In this document: piece after piece, positions 57,784 to 64,000 of the stretch
Position numbering within the stretch: position 1 is the stretch's first letter
Layout: every line of letters begins with the position of its first letter
From: Antennarius striatus
Lineage: Eukaryota; Chordata; Actinopteri; Lophiiformes; Antennariidae
Direction: 5' to 3'
NCBI RefSeq assembly: GCF_040054535.1
Contig: NC_090782.1
Location: 24,583,501-24,647,500, forward strand
Length of the DNA: 64,000 nt
Notes under the pieces: model-generated
The model's database searches: none
Seen by the model: only the letters and a program-made list of their open reading frames with translations
Told to the model about the DNA's origin: nothing
Translations under genes and position numbers: made by a program

Positions 57784-60700
57784 ATGGAGGAGAGAGAGGC
57801 TCTGAAGAGAGAAATCGAACTTCTACAAGGTAAGTCCGATTTGTTTACGATCGACAGTTAATCAAACGTTATTAATCCGGTTTAAACTGTTGCGCAGGTT
57901 ATTTTTTTAAGTTGTTGCGTTCAAGCGGTGCTCGTATTTTTGAGCCTCATCGGAGCCCGATCAGCGGGATGTTTGGCTAACGTCAACGTCGTTCTAACGT
58001 TATAGCAATTACGACGTTATAACTGTAATATACTGTACTCCAGACAACGTTGTTAGCGGGCGGGCAACTTATTTATTTGTCATTTGTTACAGAGCAGGAC
58101 TACGGGAACTCAGTAGGGACAAACAGACTACAGGTAGAAAAGCAAAGCACTTAATGAACCAGTGTTATTCGACACAATATGTTACATCTCCCCTTCTCAG
58201 AAAAGAAACCTCTTTATATATTGCACTTAAAAGTTAACATTAAACTGACTCTTATACTGTTTAACCTTTAAACTGTACCTTTAGGTTTCCAGATAAACAA
58301 ATCTCAATTCAAGTAAACAAACTTCAATACTAGTACCTGTAGCTTCTTAACTCAGTTGCAAATAGAAAGCAATGAAACAGTCATTTAGCTTTGTAATAAA
58401 CTTCACACAGTAACTAGGAAGGTGTGATTAGTATCTCTTCACTGTCTTAATGTAAACTAATTTATCAACACAATCTATTACAGATTCAGTCTATCAGGAG
58501 GCTTCACAACTCTGCCCAGTCTGGTAGTGAACTGTCCAGCTGGCTGGGCTCGAGTGGGGCACACAGTTGCTTTGGGCGGAGAGCGAGGCAGAACATTAGG
58601 AGCTGAAGGTTGCTGCTCCTTCTCAGGTGGCTCTGCCAGCTCAGTCCATGGTTCAGCACGTATCAAGTGACGAGGTTGGTTGGCGGCTGCAGTGCTTCTA
58701 CGAAGGTGTTGACTGTTGCGGCGGTACTCCGTGTCTCCACAGTCCACAACGTATGATCGCGGTGCACTGTGTTGTTTCACTACAACTCCAGGGGACCACC
58801 TGTTGTTGCCAGGATGCGGCTGCATCCTGATCTCATCTCCAGGCTTAAGGGCAACAGGGGGTTTACCTGCTCTCTTGCGGTCGTAGTAGAACTTTTGACT
58901 GTCCTTGGTTTTGTCCAGCAGGTGCTTGACTTTGAGGGGGTTATAAGCTGTTGGCGCCAGCAGGATGCGAGCAGTAGGTAGTTTATTGCGAGGCCTCCTG
59001 CCCATAAGGAGCTGAGCAGGTGACAGGCCTACTTGCTCAAGCGGAGTAGTTCTGTAATCCATCAACGCAAGGTGCCTGTCTGGTGCTTTACACCAAAGTC
59101 TCTTAACAGTTTGCACTGCACGCTCTGCTTCACCATTTGAGTGTGGTGTGTGCGGCGACGACGTATTGTGTGAGATACCATAGCTCTCACAGAAGTCTTT
59201 GAACTCTTCTGAGGAGTATTGTGTACCATTATCTGTCCGCAGAGTAGCTGGGATGCCATGTCTGCTGAACTGTGCTTTCAGGGTTTCGATGGTGGTGCGA
59301 CTGCGCATGTCTTTCAGTTCATCCACTTCAATGAATTTTGAGTAATAATCCACAAGCAGGATGTAGTGTTTACCCTCAAACTCAAACAGATCTGATGCTA
59401 CTTTCTCAAACGGCAGCTCTGGTGTTTCTGTTGGCTTTAATGGGTGTCTGGGCAGCTTGTTCTGGAAGTCTGCACACTTGCTGCAGTTCCTGACCACTTC
59501 CTCTATTTCTGCACTCATACCTGGCCAGTATAGCACTTCCCGGGCTCGCTGTTTGCTTTTCACCATCCCTAAGTGCGAATGGTGTATCAGTCTGAGCATG
59601 TGTTCTCGTAGAGAAGGGGGCACTACTATTCGTAGTCCTTTGTAGATAACTCCATCAGAACAGACGAGCTGGCTCCTCGAGTCCCAATATGGCTGAACAG
59701 GAATGGGCAATTCCCGTCTGTGTTCTGGCCAGCCACGCTGTATTGTTTGTTGTAGACAGCTTAGCTCCTCTTTGGTGCACTCTTGCAGTTCAGTGTACTT
59801 CTGGTCACTAACTGAGACAAAGCTGAGCATGGAGACACACTCTAGCCCATCAATCTCTGGCTTCTTCTCTGGAAGTTGTGCTCTAGAGAGTGTGTCAGGC
59901 AACTCCATGTCCTTTCCTCTCCTGTACTTGACAGTTAAGTCATACCACTGCAGTCGCAGACGCATTCTCTGGATGCGCATAGGGGTGGAGAGCAGCGATT
60001 TCTTAAAGATATCTTCGAGAGGTTTGTGGTCGTTGTAAACTGTGACATGTGTCCCAAATATGTAGTTGTGAAACTTGACACAGGCATGTACGATGGAGAG
60101 CATCTCCTTCTCAATTTGCGCATAGCGCATTTCTGCATCCGTCAGTGATCTTGACGAGAAGGCTACAGGCTGGTTTTCCTGTAGCAGGACAGCGCCTAGC
60201 CCACTGCTGCTAGCATCGCAGAAAATTTCCACAGGCTTCGCTGGATCAAAAAATCTCAGTACTGGCGGGCGTGTGCATAACTCCTTGAGTCTGTCAAAGG
60301 CTTGTTGCTGTGCTGGCTGCCACAGGAACTCTACGTCACCTTTGAGGAGCTGACGCAGTGGAGCATCCTCTTCACTGAGGTTTGGTATGAACTTTGACAG
60401 ATAAGTGACAAAGCCTAGGAAACGGCGGACACCATCCTTGTCTGTTGGCGGTGTCATGCAGCGTACTGCTTCAACTTTTGCTGGGTCTGGTTTCAGTCCA
60501 TGAGCTGTTATTAAATGACCTACATATGACACAGCTGACTGTCGGATGTGACACTTGCTGAAGTTTAGCTTCAGATTGTAGCTTGTCGCTCTTTCGACGA
60601 CTCTGCGTAGAATTGCATCATGCTTCTCCATTGTGGGGGCAGCTACGAGAATATCGTCCATCACACTTACAGCACCTGCAATGCCCTCGAGCATTTCATC

Positions 60701-62262
60701 CATGATGCGCTGGAAAATTTCTGGTGCACATTTCAGTCCAAATGGGAGTCTCAGCCATCTGTACCTGCCAATCGGAGTATTGAACGTTGTGATGAGAGAC
60801 GACTCTTCATCCAGTCTTATCTGTAGAAATCCTGACTTGGCGTCTAAGACTGAGAAGACTTTGGCACCAGGGATTGCAGAGACAACATCCTCTATGTTGC
60901 GCATGGGGTGGTGTTCCCTCTTAATGACTTTATTTAAGTCACTTGGATCAATGCAAATTCTTACTTTGCCATTTCGCACTGTGGCTACCATGGAACTCAC
61001 CCACTCTGTAGGCTGTTCAACTTTGGTGATGTGTCCATCTTTCTCCATCTCATGTAGTTTTTCCACTATCTTTTCTTTAAGTGCAGCTGGTTGGCGACGT
61101 GCAGGATGGACCACACCCGCAGCATCTGGATCAATTTTGATTTTGTATGTACCTGGCAGAGTCCCGGTGGTGTGTGTCAGCTCTGGAAACTCAGCCAGTC
61201 CAGCAGGTGCACTCTGTGTTGGGGTGATGACATCACTACTGCTCAACTTGTTTTTTACAGTAGTGGTCTGCAGTGAGGCGAGACGAGCAATCAGACCTAA
61301 AGCTGCAGCTGTGGTGCCACTGAGCACATTTTCCTGTGCAATGTCCACAATTTCAAACTCTGCACTCACTTCACAGGTTTTGTAATTTACCTGTAGATCA
61401 ACTGCAGCAACTGGCTTCAGTTTGTGGTTGGAGTAGGTGCGGAGGACGGTGTTGGAGCACTTTAGCTCACCGGTGTGCTGAAGAAGCTGGTAACTGTTCA
61501 GAGTTAACGTGTTGCACTTGGCACCCGTATCTAATCTAAATCGCACTTGCTGCGACAGAATCTGTAAGCATGCCGTCCATTCATCATCATCTTCTGCATC
61601 ATCAGTCTGTGTCAGATTTATGCTCAGGATTTCATCCTCATGTGGATCCTGACTTAACACTGGCTCAACACTCACTGAATTTATCGCACGCTTGCGACAC
61701 ACAGCCATCCAGTGATTTGGTTTGTGGCAATAGGAACATGTTGAACCTTTAGCTGGACACTGTCCTTTATCCCACTTCTGACACCATGTAATATACTGTA
61801 CTCCAGACAACGTTGTTAGCGGGCGGGCAACTTATTTATTTGTCATTTGTTACAGAGCAGGACTACGGGAACTCAGTAGGGACAAACAGACTACAGGTAG
61901 AAAAGCAAAGCACTTAATGAACCAGTGTTATTCGACACAATATGTTACAATAACAATGTAGACGTTATAGCAGTTTATACTTTGTAACAGTTTAGACGTT
62001 ATAACGGTTTAGACGTTATAAGAATTTAGACGTTATAGCAGTTTCACCCTCCGGTTTACCGTCAGGGCTCCGCCGTAGAGCTACTGGTTCATGATTGGTG
62101 TAGAAAAACTGACGTCACCGGAAAAAACTAAACAAAAACAAAGACAAAAAAACAAACAAACAAACAAGAGATTTATGCTCAGATATCAAAGATTACTAGG
62201 TGACAAATTAAGTTTTTTAAATTTAAGAGCTCCTGCTAATCAAAATTGTTGAACTCTGGTGA

Positions 62263-62296
<34 letters not shown>

Positions 62297-64000
62297 GTGA
62301 TGATGATGGTGATGATGGGGTTATTAGGGGTCATGGTTATCGTCGTTTCCACGGTCTGGAATTGAATTTTCAGCCAAATCCTGTCATCTGTCTCCTTCTC
62401 AGATCTCATCGCCAGACATAAGCGTGTCCATGGCGACGCGCCGTTTCCCAGAGTTACGCAGAGACAGCCGGGGGCGCCGCCGCCACCGGTCGGGGGCTAC
62501 GGCTCATCCGTCAGCCACGCCCACAGCTCCAGGGGGAGGCAGCACGCTCCTCAGAGCCACGCCAGCTGGAGGAAGACCTACTCCCTGAGGAACAAGAACG
62601 CCCCCGCCCCGGTCCGAACGCTCGCCGGCGTCTCGGCCCCGCCCGGCTGCAGGGCGGGGGTCCGAACCGCCGCCGCCGTGTCTCCTCCGCCGAAGAGAGA
62701 CGGGCGTTTGATAATCGCAGCAGCGACTGAGGCGGCGTTCTCGTCCGAAAGTAAAACCAGTTCTTCAAAGCCCCCCCCTTCTGACAAGGTGGACACCGGG
62801 ACCGGATCACAGAGCAAACCCCCCCCGACCACGGACGCTAAACCGAGAAACGTAACGACTCAGATGGGTGGGAATCCGCCGTCTCTCTCGTCTGCGTCAA
62901 ACCCGCCCCCCCATGACCCCCCAGCGAGGACGTTTATGAGGAAATCCAAGTTCACTTGGGTTAAAAACCAGAACGAGGGCGCCGCCCCCCCATCAGGGAG
63001 GACTGGTGCCCCCACCTACACCTCAAAACCAGCAGCAGCCAGCAGAAGCTCCCCCTCCCCCACGGTCGGCAAGAGAACCCCCTCCAGGAAGGTCCCCCGA
63101 AAGCTCAGCCCGGCAGCCGTGGCCCTCAAGACCTCCAAGTACAAGTGGGTGTCCTCTTCCGCTGACGCTCACCCGAAAATGCCTCGAAAGTCGCCCTCGC
63201 CCAAAAGCCCCATGCTCCCCCCGAGGGCGCCGGAAAAGGGGGAGGGAGCCAAGAGAGTCAGAACGGCCCCCTCCCCCTCCACCAAAACCAAAAAGACTTC
63301 CTTCAGCGGCTCTTCCCGGGGCAGCCGTTACCACTGGAAGGCCGGGGGTCAGAGCTCGTCGGCGGACGGGGGCCCGGCGGGGGGGCGGCGTCGGTCGGCG
63401 TTCCATTGGACGTCAGAAAGAAGCGGCAAAGGAACGAAAGGAGGAGCCGCCGGGGCCCCGTCTGCGACCCCCATGCCTCCCCCATCCCCCGGAGCGTTCA
63501 AGCTCCGCAGCAGGATGAAGATCATCAGGAGGTCGGCTGGCAGGTGAGCGGCACCAACGTCTGCAGTTCACCTCCTGGCCTCCAGGTGGCAGCAACGTCA
63601 GACGCTGGTTTCAGAGCGGAACAGAAGTTCCTGCTTTTATCCGGATTAGCGTGCGGCCTTGCATTTTTAACGCACATTTTTTGACGGGGACGCAAGCTTT
63701 AAATACTTACAATAAAAAAAAAAATCGATAATAGTAGAGGAAAAAGCACATCCATTCAACGAAAATATTCACAGTTTATTCATGTCTCCACTTAAATTGT
63801 CTCTTGTCTCTTTCATCTCTTTCTTCCGTCACCAGCGGAGGCGGGTCGAACCCATCGGCGCTGAAGTCCTCGCCGCGGACGAGGACACACACCTGGACCC
63901 GGAGCCCGTCAGGGGCCCGGAGGACGCCCTCCAGGGAGCTGGTGTCTTTCGGTCGACACAAGCTGAGACGGCTCTCTCTCTCGTACGCCAGATCGAGTAA
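57784..64000 (+). CDS. zc3h3: Zinc finger CCCH protein ZC3H3, N-terminal part, runs off the window
   Basis: ZC3H3 (Smicl) is a nuclear CCCH-finger protein that works with cleavage/polyadenylation factors in mRNA polyadenylation and export. Visible exons are 57784-57829, 62403-63543 and 63836 to beyond 64000, with phases 1 and 2 joining correctly. The N-terminus MEEREALKREIELLQ followed by HASWRKTYSLRNKN matches vertebrate ZC3H3. The large exon 2 is basic and rich in Pro/Ser/Lys, with spaced aromatic motifs (SKFTWVKN, SKYKWVSS, SRYHWKAG, SAFHWTSE); exon 3 adds GRHKLRRLS. The CCCH fingers would lie further right and are not in this window. Intron 1 is 4.57 kb, of which 3.9 kb is an antisense Ty3/Gypsy element. 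Exon 1 codes for only 15 residues. Confidence 0.88.
58019..58023. repeat. Target site duplication, left copy
   Basis: ATAAC directly before the TG of the left LTR; the same five bases follow the right LTR. Confidence 0.95.
58024..58186 (-). repeat. LTR (3' LTR of the minus-strand element)
   Basis: 163 bp, identical base for base to the other LTR. On the minus strand it contains AAATAAATAAG, which could serve as a polyadenylation signal. Confidence 0.97.
58187..58198 (-). other. Polypurine tract
   Basis: On the minus strand GAGAAGGGGAGA lies directly before the 3' LTR, the usual plus-strand primer for reverse transcription. Confidence 0.85.
58478..61786 (-). CDS. Ty3/Gypsy NC-PR-RT-RH-IN polyprotein, intact frame without gag
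   Basis: One uninterrupted frame of about 1,100 codons ends at the TAA at 58,478. Numbering from codon 61,810: a nucleocapsid knuckle C-x2-C-x4-H-x4-C (residues 25-38), protease DTG (94-96), RT with SVMDDILV (Asp385 and Asp386), RNase H FCDASSSGLG (about 530), integrase zinc finger (His743/His744 region, Cys776, Cys779), and integrase core Asp807, Asp860 and Glu896 with the exact D-35-E spacing. All catalytic residues seem present. The frame stays open back into the LTR, but codon 61,810 is TTG and I see no upstream ATG; the first in-frame ATG is inside the knuckle. The capsid and matrix parts of Gag are missing, so this copy would need Gag from another element. Confidence 0.93.
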   Translation of the reverse strand, partial: WCQKWDKGQCPAKGSTCSYCHKPNHWMAVCRKRAINSVSVEPVLSQDPHEDEILSINLTQTDDAEDDDEWTACLQILSQQVRFRLDTGAKCNTLTLNSYQLLQHTGELKCSNTVLRTYSNHKLKPVAAVDLQVNYKTCEVSAEFEIVDIAQENVLSGTTAAALGLIARLASLQTTTVKNKLSSSDVITPTQSAPAGLAEFPELTHTTGTLPGTYKIKIDPDAAGVVHPARRQPAALKEKIVEKLHEMEKDGHITKVEQPTEWVSSMVATVRNGKVRICIDPSDLNKVIKREHHPMRNIEDVVSAIPGAKVFSVLDAKSGFLQIRLDEESSLITTFNTPIGRYRWLRLPFGLKCAPEIFQRIMDEMLEGIAGAVSVMDDILVAAPTMEKHDAILRRVVERATSYNLKLNFSKCHIRQSAVSYVGHLITAHGLKPDPAKVEAVRCMTPPTDKDGVRRFLGFVTYLSKFIPNLSEEDAPLRQLLKGDVEFLWQPAQQQAFDRLKELCTRPPVLRFFDPAKPVEIFCDASSSGLGAVLLQENQPVAFSSRSLTDAEMRYAQIEKEMLSIVHACVKFHNYIFGTHVTVYNDHKPLEDIFKKSLLSTPMRIQRMRLRLQWYDLTVKYRRGKDMELPDTLSRAQLPEKKPEIDGLECVSMLSFVSVSDQKYTELQECTKEELSCLQQTIQRGWPEHRRELPIPVQPYWDSRSQLVCSDGVIYKGLRIVVPPSLREHMLRLIHHSHLGMVKSKQRAREVLYWPGMSAEIEEVVRNCSKCADFQNKLPRHPLKPTETPELPFEKVASDLFEFEGKHYILLVDYYSKFIEVDELKDMRSRTTIETLKAQFSRHGIPATLRTDNGTQYSSEEFKDFCESYGISHNTSSPHTPHSNGEAERAVQTVKRLWCKAPDRHLALMDYRTTPLEQVGLSPAQLLMGRRPRNKLPTARILLAPTAYNPLKVKHLLDKTKDSQKFYYDRKRAGKPPVALKPGDEIRMQPHPGNNRWSPGVVVKQHSAPRSYVVDCGDTEYRRNSQHLRRSTAAANQPRHLIRAEPWTELAEPPEKEQQPSAPNVLPRSPPKATVCPTRAQPAGQFTTRLGRVVKPPDRLNL
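61769..61786 (-). other. Primer binding site, tRNA-Leu type
   Basis: On the minus strand TGGTGTCAGAAGTGGGAT follows the 5' LTR with no gap. It is complementary to CCA plus the 3' end of a vertebrate tRNA-Leu (ATCCCACTTCTGACA), recalled from memory. These bases are also inside the open pol frame. Confidence 0.8.
61787..61949 (-). repeat. LTR (5' LTR of the minus-strand element)
   Basis: Identical to the LTR at 58,024. It would hold the element's promoter; no clear TATA box other than AAATAAATAAG is seen. Confidence 0.97.
61950..61954. repeat. Target site duplication, right copy
   Basis: ATAAC, matching 58,019-58,023. Confidence 0.95.
61955..62045. repeat. Degenerate 20-bp repeat GTTTAGACGTTATAGCA
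   Basis: Four to five diverged copies built around GACGTTATA. Related words (AACGTTATAGCAATT, ACGACGTTATAAC) lie just left of the element, so the transposon landed inside this small array. Confidence 0.8.
62266..62318. repeat. (ATG)n microsatellite in zc3h3 intron 1
   Basis: About seventeen units with GTG variants. It ends about 85 bases before exon 2. Confidence 0.95.

Larger units (their letters stand above)
58024..61949 (-). mobile_element. Young Ty3/Gypsy LTR retrotransposon, gag-deleted, antisense in zc3h3 intron 1
   Basis: Element of 3,926 bp with identical 163-bp LTRs (58,024-58,186 and 61,787-61,949) that begin TGTAA and end TTACA, and a perfect ATAAC duplication. Read on the minus strand the order is LTR, primer site, nucleocapsid knuckle, protease, RT, RNase H, integrase, polypurine tract, LTR. 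RT and RNase H precede integrase, which defines Ty3/Gypsy rather than Copia. The two LTRs show no differences, so insertion is very recent. Nearly the whole gag region is absent: the knuckle starts within 50 bases of the LTR. Confidence 0.97.

Noticed and set aside
61808-61810. Start codon of the Ty3 polyprotein at 61,810
   Set aside because: The codon is TTG inside the LTR, not ATG; no true start is visible for this frame.

Overview
The window looks like nuclear DNA of a teleost fish, probably a percomorph with compact introns. The evidence is vertebrate genes with GT-AG introns often of only 70-130 bp, very dense (AC)n/(GT)n microsatellites, and fish-type repeats: a Ty3/Gypsy element, a Tx1/L1-like LINE tail, tRNA-derived SINE heads and a hAT-like element. 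No species can be named from sequence alone.

Layout. Bases 219-1031 (+) carry a complete four-exon gadd45b-type gene with its polyadenylation signal. From about 1.6 to 41.4 kb I find no supportable protein-coding gene. This 40-kb stretch holds several dozen microsatellites, several minisatellites (units of 64, 43, 16 and 10 bp), decayed LINE pieces, a hAT-like element and a SINE-microsatellite-LINE composite. From 41.4 to 49.5 kb (+) lies a complete 16-coding-exon rhophilin gene (best fit rhpn1; HR1, BRO1 and PDZ domains; 682 aa). A 3-kb spacer follows. Then comes a complete 14-coding-exon CYLD-type deubiquitinase on the minus strand (52.6-56.3 kb; 761 aa), convergent with rhpn1. It is head-to-head with zc3h3 (+, from 57.78 kb), which runs off the right edge after its first two coding exons and part of a third. 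Intron 1 of zc3h3 holds a very young antisense Ty3/Gypsy element (58,024-61,949) with identical 163-bp LTRs, a perfect 5-bp target duplication, a tRNA-Leu primer site and an intact pol frame, but almost no gag.

How the genes relate. rhpn1 and zc3h3 are also near each other in mammals (human 8q24.3, from memory), which supports the rhpn1 call over rhpn2. The genes are otherwise functionally separate: stress and growth-arrest signalling (gadd45b), Rho/endosome scaffolding (rhpn1), K63/M1 ubiquitin editing in NF-kB signalling (CYLD type) and mRNA 3'-end processing/export (zc3h3). cyldl and zc3h3 share a short intergenic region with four full CRE palindromes.

The most interesting signals are the gag-less young retroelement, microsatellites that sit directly at 3' splice sites (CCTT at rhpn1 exon 3; TG next to the CYLD exon carrying the catalytic cysteine), the CRE cluster, a GC-AG first intron in rhpn1, and a minisatellite inside a hAT-like element. 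I found no clearly new biological system.
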